From positions 62,001-126,000 of the forward strand of contig JASGKO010000018.1 in NCBI GenBank assembly GCA_049840595.1: a stretch of DNA of 64,000 nt. The letters are read 5' to 3'. Under the pieces are notes generated by a model, which was given only the letters and a program-made list of their open reading frames with translations, had not been told where the DNA came from and did no database searches. Source of the stretch: JASGKO01 sp049840595 (lineage in GTDB: Bacteria > Verrucomicrobiota > Verrucomicrobiia > Chthoniobacterales > Chthoniobacteraceae). A program made the translations under genes and the position numbers. Shown in pieces: positions 1 to 13,400 of the stretch. Position 1 is the stretch's first letter. Each line of letters opens with the position of its first letter.

Positions 1-588
1 ATGAAGGAATGGCGCCATGTGGCGACCGATTTGTCCGTGCTGGATCAGGAGGATTTTGACAAGGTGAAGAAGCTGGGGGGCCGCGTGGAGACGAAGAAGG
101 ATGAACGGGCGCTGCGCGAAGCCTCGATCTACCGCATTTATCACATCGGGGTGGAGGAAATTCGCCACCGCCTGCGCGCCGACCAGATGGCCGGCGGTCG
201 GATTCTTTCCTCGCGTTCCATTCAGGCCATTCGCGCCAGCCTCGATGGCGGCCTCGTTCGCGAGACCCAGTCGCTCAACCGCATGATGGTGTTGCTCACG
301 ATCGCGATCGCGGGCGGGCCCTTCCTCGGGCTGCTCGGCACCGTGGTCGGCGTCATGATCACCTTCGCGGCCATTGCCCAGCAGGGCGACGTGAACGTGA
401 ATGCGATCGCGCCCGGCATCGCCGCCGCACTCGCGGCTACCGTGGCCGGTCTGGCCGTCGCGATTCCCGCGCTCTTCGGTTACAACTACCTGCTCTCGAA
501 GGTGAAGGACGCGACCTCCGACATGCAGGTCTTCATCGACGAATTCGTTACCAAGATGGCCGAGTTTTACGGCGATCCCTCGAAGTAA
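1..588 (+). CDS. exbB: ExbB/TolQ/MotA-family proton channel subunit (5' end probably outside window)
   Basis: Inner-membrane proton-channel subunit that, with ExbD, energises TonB. Two hydrophobic segments are visible at about residues 94-120 and 135-160, separated by a short loop rich in small residues. The GGPFLGLLGTVVGVM stretch and the Ala/Gly-rich second helix are characteristic of the MotA/TolQ/ExbB family. An ATG coincides with base 1, but the family normally has another transmembrane segment further upstream, so the gene probably begins before the window. It ends 25 bp before exbD and is co-directional with exbD and tonB, which fits one operon. The fold assignment is firm; the true start is unknown. 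Confidence 0.9.
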   Translation: MKEWRHVATDLSVLDQEDFDKVKKLGGRVETKKDERALREASIYRIYHIGVEEIRHRLRADQMAGGRILSSRSIQAIRASLDGGLVRETQSLNRMMVLLTIAIAGGPFLGLLGTVVGVMITFAAIAQQGDVNVNAIAPGIAAALAATVAGLAVAIPALFGYNYLLSKVKDATSDMQVFIDEFVTKMAEFYGDPSK

Positions 589-613
589 AAACCGCTGAAC
601 CTCCCGATACGCC

Positions 614-1015
614 ATGAACGTCCAAGCCGATAGCAAACCTTACGACGACATCAACATCACGCCGATGCTGGACCTCGCGTACGTGCTGCTCGTTATCTTC
701 ATTCTGATGACGACGGCCACCGTGCAGGGGCTGAAGGTGAATCTCCCGAAAGCGAGTAAGGCCCCGAGCCTCGCCAAGCCCAAGACGGTGGCGATCACCG
801 TCGATAATCAAGGCGTCATCCATTTCAATACGATCCCCGTTTCGCTGGCCGAGCTGGCCCAGAAACTGGAGCAGGCGAAGGCGCAGAACCCGGAACTGCC
901 GGTGGTGATCAAGGGCGACAGTGCGACCCAATACCAGGCGATCATGGACGTGCTCGACGTGGTGGGCCGCGAGGGTATCACCCAGGTTGGTCTCGCCACC
1001 AAGGCCCACAAATAA
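614..1015 (+). CDS. exbD: ExbD/TolR-family proton channel subunit
   Basis: A 133-residue biopolymer transport protein: a short cytoplasmic N-terminus, one transmembrane helix at about residues 18-37 and a periplasmic domain. The helix opens with the family motif NITPMLDLAYVLL, whose Asp (about residue 20) is the conserved proton-carrying residue. The periplasmic part ends in the usual QAIMDVLDVVGREGI helix. Length matches the family. It lies between exbB and tonB with short gaps, so the three probably form one energy-transducing complex serving the outer-membrane genes downstream. Confidence 0.95.
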   Translation: MNVQADSKPYDDINITPMLDLAYVLLVIFILMTTATVQGLKVNLPKASKAPSLAKPKTVAITVDNQGVIHFNTIPVSLAELAQKLEQAKAQNPELPVVIKGDSATQYQAIMDVLDVVGREGITQVGLATKAHK

Positions 1016-1029
1016 AGGAACCCACGCCG

Positions 1030-1710
1030 ATGCCTTACGATCTCGAAGACCGCGAGCCGACCTTTTTCATGCGCCATCGCCTGCTGATGAGCAGCCTGAT
1101 CGGGCTGGTGATTGCCGGCATCGTCTGGGGCGCGATCACCATTTCGAAGCAGAGCCATCCGGTAAAAAAGACGGACATGGTCATCACGGCAATCATGCCG
1201 CCTCCGCCACCACCGCCGATGACTCCGCCCCCGCCACCACCGGAGCAAAAGATTGAAGAAAAACAGCCGGAAGACGCACCCAAGCCGGACGATAAACCGA
1301 AAGACCCGCCCAAGCCCAAAGATGAGGCACCGCCCAGCCTGGGCACGAACCTCAAGGGCGACGGCAACGATGCCTTCGGCCTGAGCGGCAACGGCAACGG
1401 CGGAATGGTTGGCGGCGGCGGGGATGGCGACGGCCAGTGGAGAATGTACGGGGAGCAGGTGAAATCGTCCATTAGCCAGGCGTTGCGAGCCAACCCGCGC
1501 ACCCGCTCGGCCACGTTCAACCTCAGCATGGTCCGTTTATGGGTCGATGCCACCGGCCACGTCCGCGCCACCTTTAACAGCAGCACGGGAGACACCGCGC
1601 TGGATAGCGCCATCAAAGACGTCATCGAAAGCCTGCCGCCCCAGGATGCGCCTCCCGTCGGCATGCCCCAGCCCATTCGTCTCCGCATGAGCGCCACACG
1701 CTCCAATTGA
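1030..1710 (+). CDS. tonB: TonB-like energy transducer
   Basis: A 226-residue protein with a single N-terminal transmembrane anchor (about residues 18-38). A periplasm-spanning Pro-rich linker (about 54-105, with runs of six or seven Pro) is followed by a Gly/Asn/Asp-rich stretch (about 105-137) and a C-terminal TonB-type domain (about 138-226). TonB links the ExbBD proton channel to outer-membrane receptors. It begins 15 bp after exbD. The stop codon overlaps a possible upstream start of the porin, but the porin most likely starts at 1749. No TonB-dependent receptor is visible in the window, so its client is unknown; the porin or adhesin downstream are candidates by position only. Confidence 0.85.
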   Translation: MPYDLEDREPTFFMRHRLLMSSLIGLVIAGIVWGAITISKQSHPVKKTDMVITAIMPPPPPPPMTPPPPPPEQKIEEKQPEDAPKPDDKPKDPPKPKDEAPPSLGTNLKGDGNDAFGLSGNGNGGMVGGGGDGDGQWRMYGEQVKSSISQALRANPRTRSATFNLSMVRLWVDATGHVRATFNSSTGDTALDSAIKDVIESLPPQDAPPVGMPQPIRLRMSATRSN

Positions 1711-1748
1711 TCCCTTTTTCCGAACTCACTTTTGCCACCATCACGATA

Positions 1749-3771
1749 ATGACCAGATCACTGCCAACCATCCGCCGCTCATTTGCGCTGCTGCTTGCCG
1801 GCACCTGCTGTGCCGCCACGCTCCAGTCGCTCCACGCCCAGACGCCGGGTGCATCGCCTTCCGCTTCGGCCCAACCCAGCGCCGCTCCGGCCGAAAGCGC
1901 CCCGGTTCCGTCCCAGGCCGCGCCGGTGGTTCCCGCGCCCGGCAGCAGCCCGGCCTCCACTGCCAGCCCGGATGCCGCGGCCAAGGCGGTTGATATTTCC
2001 AGCACTACGCTCACAGGCACGCCCGGCGCTCCGGTTTCGAAATCGCAAAACGTCACCATCAACCTCATCAATCGCCTCGTGCAGCGCGGGGTGTTGAGCA
2101 AGGAAGACGCCGCCGACCTGATCAAGCAGGCCGAAGCCGATGCCGAGGACGCAAAGGCCCAGGCCGAGGCCACGCAGGCTGCGAGTGATCAGGCTGCCGC
2201 CGCCGCGCAAGCCGCTGCTTCCGCCCAGGCGGCGGTTGCGCAGGCGAACTCGAATCCGCTCGCCCCGGAATTCGCGCCCTCCGGCGACGATATGCGCGTG
2301 ACTTACATCCCGGAGGTGGTGAAGGCCCAGTTGCGCGATGAGATCAAGGGCGAGGTAATGGCCGCCGCCCGCGACGAAAAATGGACCACTCCGGGCCCGA
2401 TTCCGGACTGGGTTTCGCATATCCGCCTCTTTGGCGACGTCCGCGTGCGCTACGAGGGCGATTTCTTCCCCGGGGGCAACGACAACACCGGCTCCTTCCC
2501 GAATTTCAACGCGATCAATACCGGCTCGCCCTACGACGTCAGCGGCACTTCCTTTGCGCCGAGCTGAACGTCGATCAGGACCGCACCCGCTTCCGCGTCC
2601 GCGTCCGCTTCGGTCTGGAGGCCGATCTCGGCAACGGCTTCAGCGCCGGCCTGCGCATCGGCACCGGCGAGACGAACAGCCCGGTCTCCGGCAACCAGTC
2701 GCTCGGCCTCGCCTACAACGGCCAGGGCGGCGACTTCAGCAAATACGCCATCTGGCTCGACCGCGGCTATTTGAAGTATGAGCTGGCCAGCGATGCGAAC
2801 CACAGCCTCGGCATCAGCCTGGGCCGGTTCGACAATCCCTTCCTCACCTCCAGCACCATCATGTGGGCGGATGACATCGGCTTTGACGGCTTGGCGTTGA
2901 CCGGTCGCTACGAAGTGACCAAGGGCGTGACTCCGTTTGGCGTGCTCGGCGCCTTCCCGATCTTCAATACCGACTTCAACTTCTCCTCGAACCAGACCGC
3001 CAAGTTCAAGAGCGAGGACAAGTATCTGTTTGCCGCGCAATTGGGCAACGATTGGAAGATCACCAAGGATCTGAGCTTCAAGGCCGCCGCCGGCTACTTC
3101 GACTTCCAAAATGTGGAAGGAAAGCTCTCCGATCCCTACACGCCGCTGACCTCTTCCGATCAGGGCAATACGGATGATTCGCGTCCATCTTTCGCGCAAA
3201 AAGGCAATACCTACATGGCGCTCCGCGACATCGCGCCGAATGCGAACAACGGCTACGGCGCGAGCCTGCAATACCAGTATTACGGCCTCGCTTCCCCGTT
3301 CCGGGTGCTGGCCTTGACGGGGCGCCTCGACTACACCCATTACGAGCCGCTCACCATCTCGTTGATGGGCGACTACATCAAGAACCTCGCTTTCAACGGC
3401 TCGAACATCAGCGCCAAGGCGGTCAACAACCGGGGTGACTCCAGTTCCTCCAGCGGCGTGGGTTCGTTTGTCGGGGGCGATACCGGCTGGTTTGTGGGGA
3501 TGAAGGTCGGCAAGCCTTCCTTTGAAAAATTCGGCGACTGGAGTACCCGGCATCAACTACCGCTATGTGGAATCGGATGCCACGGTGGACGGTTTCGTGG
3601 ATTCCGACTTCGGCGGGGGTGGCACCAATGTGAAGGGCTTCAGCATCTTCGGTTCCATGGCCCTTTCGCCCAATGTGGCCTTCAGCCTGCGCTGGATGAG
3701 CCTCCAACCAGGTTCCGGGCCCGCCGCTCAAGGAAGATGTTCTCCAGGTGGATGTCAGTGGAAAATTCTAA
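1749..3771 (+). CDS. Outer-membrane porin, frameshifted at three places
   Basis: Start chosen at 1749 because a signal peptide follows directly (basic MTRSLPTIRR, hydrophobic core, cleavage near LHA-Q). Then come an Ala/Pro-rich stretch, an Ala-rich coiled coil beginning RLVQRGVLSKEDAADLIKQ, and a long beta-barrel region ending in a terminal Phe (VDVSGKF), as expected of an outer-membrane barrel. The reading frame changes near 2560, 3540 and 3705. Each change restores continuous porin sequence (for example ELNVDQDRTRFRVRVRFGL after 2560), so single-base indels in the assembly are more likely than decay. The protein resembles the 'putative porin' family common in Verrucomicrobia and Planctomycetes. 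Substrate is unknown. Confidence 0.8.
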
Positions 3772-3784
3772 CCGCACGCACTCA

Positions 3785-4399
3785 ATGAATCGCAATCACT
3801 TTACACTTCTGGCCCTTCGCAACCGGGCTGCTGGCCACGGCAACTGCCCGGGCCGAGGACGCCGCCGATCCCACCGCCCGCATGCGCGACGCCCTGCGCA
3901 ACACCATGCTCCAGTTGCGCAACGCGCAAAATGACAACGCCACCCTGCAGGCGGCGAAGGACGAGAGCGACAAGGCCAACAAGGATTTACAGGCCAAGCT
4001 GGATGCCCTGACCAAGCAGACCAAGGACGACGCAGACCAGCTCGCCAAGGCCCGTGCCTCGCCGATCAGCAGACGCTGCAGATCGCCACCTACGAGAAGA
4101 ACCTCACCGAGTGGAAGGCCCAGTACAAGAAACTCGGCGATTTGCAGACGAAGACCGAGCAGCAGCGCTCCACGCTCGCCGCCCAGAACATCGTGCTCCA
4201 GCGCCGGGTCGATGACCTGGAAAACAAGAACATGGAACTTTTCAAGACGGGCAACGAAATCCTGACCCGCTACAAGAATTTCGGCCTCGGGACGGCGTTG
4301 CTTGCCCGCGAACCTTTTGTGGGAGTGACCAAGGTGAAGTTGGAAAACCTCGTGCAGGGATACAACGACCAGTTGCTGAACCAGAAGGACAAGCCCTGA
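3785..4399 (+). CDS. Secreted periplasmic coiled-coil protein, frameshifted twice
   Basis: Starts 13 bp after the porin. After repair of frame changes near 3830 and 4055 the product is about 204 residues: a signal peptide (MNRNHFTLLALR...TGLLATATARA), a long heptad-like region rich in Lys, Asp, Gln and Ala (DALRNTMLQLRNAQNDNATL onward), and a C-terminal non-coiled segment containing GTALLAREPFVGVTKVKLEN. It is probably a periplasmic elongated spacer or scaffold. Its place between porin and adhesin suggests a role in the same envelope assembly, but I do not recognise a named family. Confidence 0.7.
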
Positions 4400-4449
4400 T
4401 CTCTTTTTAAGTATCGCCGGAAGCCATCGAAGATAACCGCCTTAATTCT

Positions 4450-7400
4450 ATGCCGGAAAGACGTCGTTCTGCGCTGAAGACCTCAACCATCCGCCCGCCG
4501 CGCATCCGCCGTTCCCTGTGGGGAACGATGAGTGCGCTTACGTGCTGCGGTGCCGCCGCTCTGATGATGCCGGCGGTCTTCACGGCCAATGCACGCGACA
4601 TTCTGCGCGGCGGCAGTTTCAGTTCCTCGGCAAATAGCGCCAATACCACCGGGACCAGCAGCGCGACCACGCAGACGGCCACGCAGTTGCGGACCAATGC
4701 GCTGGATAAACTGGCACGCACGACCCAGGCCCTCTCCGCCGTGCAGGCGATGCAGAACCAGGCGCGGGCCATCGCGGCGGCGGCGAACCGGAGCAATCTC
4801 GGGCTTGATCCCAACCATCCGGGCAAGTTGCTGCCCAATGTGCCCAACGGTCTGACCACCGGCGGTCTCCAGGTGCTTAGCGGGGGAACCTGGACGGGGG
4901 CAAAGCAGCCCAAGCAGACGGTGGTGGATGGCCAGACGATCGTCACGATCAAGCAGACGAGCGCCGACGCGCTGCTGCAATGGCAGACATTCAACATCGG
5001 CAAAAACACGACGCTGAGCTTCAATCAGAACGGCGGCGGCGACAATGTGGGCAAGTGGATTGCCTTCAACGAAATCAGCGATCCTTCGGGCTCGCCCTCG
5101 CAGATCCTCGGTTCGATCCAGGCCCCGGGGCAGGTTTACGTCATCAACTCGAACGGCATTATCTTCGGCGGTTCGTCGCAGGTGAACGTGCACACGCTGG
5201 TGGCCTCCTCGTTGCAGATCAATGAGAACCTGATTTCCCGCGGCTTGTTGAACAACCCGGACGATCAGTTTCTATTCTCTGCCCTGGCCCAGCCGGTCGG
5301 GAGCAATGGCACTGCGGCCTTTACGCCTACGACCCCGCTCACGCCGAATGGCGAAAATGGCGACGTCGTGGTGCAACAGGGCGCACAGATTTCCGCCCCG
5401 ACCACGGCGGACCACGTGGGCGGTCGCGTCGAACTCATCGGCCCGAATGTCAAAAACGCTGGAACGATTTCCACCCCGGATGGCCAGACCATCCTGGCGG
5501 CAGGGCTCCAGGTGGGCTTCACTGCGCACAGCAGCAGCGATGCCTCCCTGCGCGGTCTCGACGTGTTTGTCGGTGCAATTGTTGATCCGTCGTCGGCCAA
5601 TCCCGCCTACGCGGGCACGGCGACTAACAACGGCTTGATCGAGGCCCTGCGCGGCGACGTGACCATCGCCGGTAAAGCGGTCAATCAAAATGGGTTCATC
5701 AACAGCAGCACCTCCGTTTCCTACAACGGACGGATCGACCTGCTGGCGAGTTACGGTGCGGTGAGCGCGGCGGGGCTGGCGAATGTGGCCTCCTTCCTTC
5801 CCACCGCAGCCGGCACGGTAACGCTCGGAGCGGACAGCGTGATGCAAATCCTGCCGGAATGGGACAGCACGGATACGGTGGTGGGCACGGCGCTCAGTCT
5901 GCGATCGCAGGTCAACATCACGGGCAAGGCGATCCATCTGGGAGTGAACTCCGAATTGTTTGCCCCAAATGCGAAGGTAACGCTGCAGGCGGGCGATTGG
6001 AAATACGTTTCCACTGCGGTCTCCGGCAACTCCCTGCCGACGGACAAGTTCGTTTTTGACAAGGGACAGATCTATTTCGACACCGGCGCCGATATCGATG
6101 TCGCGGGTTCCATGGATGTGCTCGCATCGGTCACGGAGAATATCATTTCGGTGCAGTTGCTCGGCGCCCAGCTTGCGAACTCACCGCTCCAGCGTGCCGG
6201 CATCCTCCACGGGCAGACGATCCAGGTGGATATCCGCGATTCGGGCGTTTACAACGGTTATACTTGGGTGGGTACGCCGCTGGCGGATGCCGAGGGCTAT
6301 GTCGGCTTGATCCAGCGCTCGGTCGGTGAACTCACCATCGGTGGCGGCACGGTCAGCCTCACCGCCGGTGACTCGGTGGTGATGCAATCCGGCTCAAAGG
6401 TGAATGTCTCGGGCGGTTATATTAACTACCAGGGCGCTTTGGTCAGCACCACGCGCCTGCTGGGGACCGACGGCTACATTTACGATATTGCCAATGCCAC
6501 GCCCGACCGGACGTACGCGGGCATCTACACGGGCACCTACACCGTGGACCATTCGAAATGGGGGACGACGGAGAGCTACACCAGCTCACTGTTCCAGAGC
6601 TCGCATTACGAGAACAGCTACGACTACGGCGGCAGCGGGGGCGAGATCGATATTACGGCGCCATCGGTGGCGCTGGACGGCACCCTGGTCGGCCAGACGG
6701 TGGCGGGCAGCCACCAGCGCACCGTGCTGCCGACGCAGAGTGTGCTGGATCTCGTCTTTCAGGCCCAGCAGTTCACCACCGCTTACAACGTTCTTCCGAC
6801 CTCGCCCACGCCGCCCGACATCATCTTCCAGCAGGATTCCACATTGAGTTCCGTTGCCGCGTTTGCGCTCGACAGTTCCGGTGATCCAGTGACCCTCAGT
6901 GCAGACCGCAAGGCCACCGTAATTCTCTCGCCAGATCTCGTGAGCAAGGATGGCTTTGGCACGCTCATCATCAACAACAGCGACGGCAATATCACGATTC
7001 CCTCCGGTGTGTCGTTGACTACGGTCGCGGGCGGTTCAATCACCCTTTCGGCGGCGAATCTCGATATCGAGGGCAGCATCACGGCCCCGGGCGGAAAGCT
7101 CGCGTTTACTGTGTATGATTTCTCGCCGGTGGTGGATACGGGATCGCTGACGGCAACGCCGGATTCCAATCCTGACCGGGGTAACTTCACGCTCGGCTCG
7201 ACGGCTTTGTTGAGCACGGCTGGGCTGGTGGTGGATGACCGCGCGACGGCGGCGAATTCCGGCACGTTGCCGATGGTGGACAACGGCGGCAGCATCAGCA
7301 TCACCAGCTATAGTGCTAATCTCGAAGCGGGCAGCACGATCAATGTCTCCGGGGGTGCCCTTGTCGGCGGTACCGGCAAAAAGACTTACGGCAGCGGGGG

Positions 7401-10400
7401 CAGCATCTCCATTGTGACGGGGCAGGATCCCGGGATCAAATCGATCCTTGGCGGGACGATGACTCTGGATGCCACCCTGGAAGGCTATGGCGCTGGCAGC
7501 GGTGGCTCACTTGCGATCCAGGCGCCGTTGATTCAGATCGGCGGCACCAGCAGTAATCCCGATCGACTCGTATTGTCGCCCGATTTCTTCAGCCAGGGTG
7601 GCTTTGCCAGCTTCTCGCTGAGCGGCCTCGGGCAGGCGACCAGCGATGGAAACTTCCTGCCGGGCCTGTTGATTGCCCCGGGAACCGTGATCGCTCCGCA
7701 GGAGGAGAGCATGCTGTTGTTCCCCTCGGCGACCGATGGCAACCAGCTCGTGTTCCAGCCGGAATACCTGACGGTCTCGCAACGCACGCCAGTGAGCCTT
7801 TCGTTCGCGGCGGTCGATGTGAAGGATGATTACAAATCCAGCGTGGTGATCCTGCGCGGCGATGTGGTGCTGGGCGTGGGCGCGGTCATCAATGCCGATC
7901 CGGGGGCCAGCGTGTCGCTGAAGGGCGATTCGGTGCTGGTCGATGGCTCCATCTATGCCCCGGGCGGGCAGATCAACATCACCGGTGCGAGTGATTCGAG
8001 TATCCTGCTGTTTGGCGGGAAGGCGGCGCAGGATGCCCTGGCGACGGTATTGATCAGTTCGAATAGTGTTCTCTCCACCGCAGGCACGACGGTATTCACG
8101 CCGGACGTGCGCGGATATCGGACTGGCTCGGTGCTGGCCGGCGGTTCGATCAATATTTCGGGTAACATTGTGGCCGAGACCGGCTCCCTGCTGGATGTTT
8201 CCGGCACGAGCAACGTGCTGGACTACAACTCGCTTTACGTCGCCACGACCGGCGAGCAAATGCCAGCTTCCTTTACCGGGTTTGCAATGACTCCGGTGCA
8301 GGTGGACAGCAATGGTGGCAGCATCACCATGACGGGCGGCCAGTCCCTCTTCACCGATGCGACGTTGCGCGGAGCCGCCGGGGGAACGGAAGCGGTCGGC
8401 GGAAGCCTGTCGATTTCCTCGGGCGTATTCAAGTTGATCACGGTGCAGACGCCGACCACGCCAACCATCGCGGTGAGCCAGAATGGAAACTCCTATCTGG
8501 CAGGCACCGTCGGCATCGGCCAGACGGTTCGCAATGGCAAGGGAGTTGCCATCGTGGGAGGCGGAAATTTCGGCGTCAACCAGTTCGAAACCAGTGGGTT
8601 GAGCTCGCTGACGATCGGCGGGGTGGTGGATTTCAAGGGGGCGGTGAATATCGACGCGGCCAGCAGCCTCAGTGTGGGCAGCGGCGGCTTCATCTATGCG
8701 AACTCGGCCGTCACGCTGACCGCGCCTTACGTAAAGCTGGGCACGGCCTTCCAGGGGCCGCTGACTGCGGCGGAACTGGCGGCGCTGGAGCAAAATCTCT
8801 TCGGAGGCGAAGCCGCCCAGGCCGCTTTTGGCGCGACCTATGGAACCGGCAGCCTCACGGTGAATGCCAGCCTTATCGATGTGGGTAACCTTTCGCTGCA
8901 AGGCATCGGAAACCTCAACCTGATCGCCAGCAACGGCGACATTCGCGGCGACGGCACACTGGATGTGGCGGGTCACATTTATTTGCAGGCCGGGCAGATT
9001 TATCCTCCTTCCGCGGTGAGCTTCACGATCGCCGCCGAGGACTACAAGGTGGGCTCCACCACGCATCTCGGTTCGGTGACGATCGCTGGTTCCGGAACGC
9101 GGCAACTGCCGCTCTCCGCCGGTGGCGAGTTGAACGTTTACGGCTCGATCATCCACCAGGGCGGCACCTTGCGGGCCCCGTTGGGCGTGATCAATATCGG
9201 CACGGATGGTACCGATTCCAGTCTGGTGAATTTCCTCACCGGCCAGGCCTTTGCTACCACGCAGAAGCTGACGCTTTCCTCGGGGAGCGTGACCTCGGTT
9301 TCCGCAGTGGATCCGACCACGGGCGAGGCGATGGTGATTCCTTACGGATTGAACCTGAACGGCATCTCGTGGATCGATCCTTCGGGCACGGACATCACGG
9401 CTGGTGGCGTAGTGAGCAAGTCGGTGAATCTTTCCGCGGCCAAGATTTTCGATCAGCACGGCGCGGAGATCGATCTGCGTGGCGGCGGCGATTTGTATGC
9501 CTATCGCTTTGTCTCGGGTACGGGGGGCACGCACGACATTCTCAATTCCACGACGAGCTTCGCAGTGATTCCCGCCTATCAGGCCAATTACTCGCCGTAC
9601 GCTCCCTACAATTCCAGTGCGACCGAGGCTTCCAGCTTTGGCACGGATGCCGGTTATACGAACAGCGGGCTCAAGGTGGGCGATGTGATTTACCTCGCGG
9701 GTGGCGATGGCCTGGCCGCGGGATATTATACTTTGTTGCCGGCTCGCTATGCCCTGTTGCCAGGCGCGTATCTGGTGACGCCGCAGAGTGGGGTGCCGGT
9801 GGGCAATGTCTCGCTGGCGGATGGCACGAGCATGGTCTCGGGTTATCGCGTGAACGATCTCGATGCGGCGCGCAGCGGCTCGCTGCTCAACCAGCGATTC
9901 CTCGTCGCTTCCGGCAGCGTGGTGCACGACTTTGCGGAATACGACGACTACTCGGCCAATACGTTCCTCGCCGAGGGCGCGCTAAAGAACAGCACCGCGG
10001 TGCCGCGCCTGCCCACGGACTCCGGCCAGCTCGTGCTGGAGGCGACCAAGGCAATGACGATTCAGGGCTCCGTCTCTTCGCAGTCGGTTTCCGGCGGCAA
10101 GGGAAGCCTGGTCGATATCAGCAGCCCGGTGGACATCGTGATCGCAGGCAAGGATTTCAGCGGTGGCGCCGGAGAGCTGGTGCTGAACGCGGCGGACTTG
10201 AGCGCGATCGGCGCGGAGAGCCTGCTCATCGGTGGCGTGCGCACTTTTGGCACCAACGGCACGACCGTGACGGTGCAGACGGGCAATATCACCGTGGACA
10301 ACGCGGGAACGCCGCTCAGCGGGGCGGATATCATTCTCGTGGCCAACAACAATCTTACCCTGGATGCGGGGGCGCAGATCATCCAGTCGGGCGTCGTCCC

Positions 10401-13400
10401 CGGCGGAGCGGATACGCTGTTGCTGGGCAGTTCCACTACGACTGGCAGCGGTGATGGCGCACTGCTGCGCCTGAGCAGCGACCCGAATGCGAAAGTCTTC
10501 CGCAGCGGGGTGGATATCACCGATACCTCAGTCTCGATGGTGGTGGGCGCCGGGGTGCAGCTGGTGGGCAGCGCCCTCACGCTGGACTCGACTTACGCGA
10601 CCTCGCTGGATTCCAGCGCGCATCTTGATGCCCAGTCGATTACCTTGGGCAGCGGCAGCATCACGATTGAGTTGAACAACCCGGGGACAGTGGCACCGAC
10701 TTCGGGGCTCGATATTTCGGGCCAGGTGTTGAGCAATCTGGAGGCAGCGCAAAACCTCTCCCTGTTGAGCTATAGCTCAATCAATGTCTATGGCAGTGGC
10801 AGCTTCGGCAACGCGGCGATGAGCAGCCTGTCGCTGCATGCCGCGGAGATAGCGGGCTACAACACGGCGGGAGGCACGGTGCAGTTTAATGCGCAGAATA
10901 TCCTGCTCGACAACAGCCCGGGCATTTCGGTCACGGCTGCCTCGGGTGGGGTGGACGGCACGCTGACCTTCAACGCTGGGACCATCCAGCTCGGCTCCAA
11001 TGCTCTGGCGCTGGATCAGTTTGCCACGGTGAATATGAATGCCACGGGCGGGATTCTCTCGCGTGGCAGCGGCTCGCTGAGCACGCAGGGTGCCTTGGTG
11101 ATGAATACGCCATTGATCACCGGTGCCAATTCGTCGAAACACACGATCACGGCGGCGGGTGCTTTGAGCATCAAGGCTCCGGCTGGTGGTGGTGCCTCCA
11201 CGGTGAACGGGGGGCTCGGGGCCAGCCTTACGCTGGTGGGCCAGAGTGTGGACGTGAACAGCTCGGTGGTGCTGCCCAGCGGCAATCTCACGTTGCACGC
11301 CACGGGCGGCGATCTGACGGTGGGCGATCAGTCCACCAGCCTGCTCAGTGTCGCGGGGATCGCCAAGCAATTCTTCAATCTCACCGAGTACACCAGCGGC
11401 GGAAAACTGAGCCTGATCTCGGATACCGGCGCGGTGACCGTCTTCTCGGGCAGCAAGGTGGATGTCTCGGCCCAGTCGGGCGGTGGCAGTGCGGGCACGC
11501 TCTCAGTGAGTGCGCCGGACGGCCAGTTTGTGATGAACGGCAAGATGCTGGGCCAGGGCGGCAATGGTGGAACGAACGGCTCCTTCAACCTCGATGTTTC
11601 GACCCTCGTGGGCGGCGCGATTTCCTCGCTTTCCACCGATCTGGCCAATGGCGGCTTTACGCAATCGCTGGTCTTCCGCGTCCGCAATGGCGATGTGCTG
11701 GTGGATGGCACGACCACTGCGCGGTCCTTTGATCTTTCGACCGACACCGGCTCCATCGACGTTACTGGAACGGTCGATGCCTCCGGAGCCACGGGTGGCA
11801 GCATCAGCATGGAGTCGCACGGCAGCCTAACACTGGAATCCGGGGCGGTGCTCACGGTGGCTGCGCAGGACTTCAGCGATGCGGGCAAGGGTGGCTCGGT
11901 CACGCTCGAGGCTGGCGATGAAACCAATGGCCTCTACGACACCAGCGCGGTGCTCGATATCCAGAGCGGCTCGAAGATCGATCTGTCGGTGGCCAGCAAT
12001 ACCGCGAACAGCGCGGAGCTCGGCGACTTTACCGGCACGCTGCACCTCCGTGCGCCGCAGCTGGCCGATAACAGCGACCTGCAAATCAACCCGATTGACG
12101 GCACGATTGTCGGCGCATCAAGCATCGTGGTTGAAGGCTACAAGATTTTCGATCTCACCGGTAGCGGTACAATTGATTCCACGGTGAAATCGAATGTGGA
12201 CGCCAACGGGGTGGCCTTCACCGGCAATACCGCGACCATCACTTCCCGCCTGCTGGCGAATAACAGCGGGCTGGCCTCGGTCCTGCATGTGCAGCCCGGC
12301 GCGGAAATCATCAATACCAGCGGTGACCTGACGCTGACGAGCAGTTGGGATCTCTCCAACTTCCGCTATGGCCCGAATGCAAACTCCTCCGTGCGTGGCT
12401 CGGGTGAGGCGGGCAATCCACCTTGCGGGCCTCGGGCAACCTGGTCTTCAATTTCAAGGCGAGCTTGAGCGATGGATTCGATCCGACGACCGGCAGCTTC
12501 GGCTTGTGGGATGCGCAGATGCTGGGAGTGGGCTCTGAATCATGGTCCTATCGCTTGATTGGTGGGGCCGATCTGAGTGCCGCGGATTACCGGCAGGTGA
12601 TCTCTGGAAATGGTTCGGTGCTGATCGGGCAGGGGGCCACGGCCCTCTCCACGAATTCCAGCACCACGCGCAGCAGTATTATCTCCAATTACTACCAGAC
12701 CATCCGGACTGGGACTGGAGATATTGGGATTTATTCGGGCAGCGATGTGCAGTTGCTCAATCCGCTGGTCTCGATTTACACCGCAGGCAGCCAGGTGGCT
12801 GCTTCTTCGGCGGACTTTCTCTTCGACACGCCGATTCTTAACTACACGCAGACCACCACGCCGGGATCGGTGCAAACTCCGATCTACGGGGCGCAGTACA
12901 GCATGGGGGGCGGAAATGTCACGATCTCGGCGGAGAACGACATCGCCCGCTATGTCTTGAAAGGTGGCGTGCTGGTGGCCGATTCCTCGAGGAAATGCCC
13001 ACGAACTGGCTCTATCGTCGCGGCTTCATGCTCAATGGTTCCTGGGCGACCAACCCCACGGCGGGAGCTTCCTCGGATCTGCAATCCACCTCGTGGTGGG
13101 TTGATTTCAGCAATTTCTTCCAGGATGTGGGGGCGCTGGGCGGCGGTAACGTAACGCTGACCGCCGGTGGCAACGTCAGCAACGTCGATGCCGTGGTGGC
13201 GACGAATGCCCGGATGCCGAAGGATTCCACCAGCGCCAGCAGCCTCCGCGAGCTGGGCGGCGGCGATCTGGTCGTGCAGGCTGGAAAGGACATCAATGGC
13301 GGCGTTTATTACGTCGAACGGGGATCGGGTGATCTCACGGCTGGCGGCAGTATCCATACTAACAGCACCCGCTCGACTCTTACGCAGAGCGATTATATTT

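Noticed and set aside
7507..9927. 806-aa open frame on the minus strand inside the adhesin gene
   Set aside because: Arg/His-rich, no recognisable motif, and fully antisense to a gene with clear TPS/beta-helix content; a GC-rich shadow frame.
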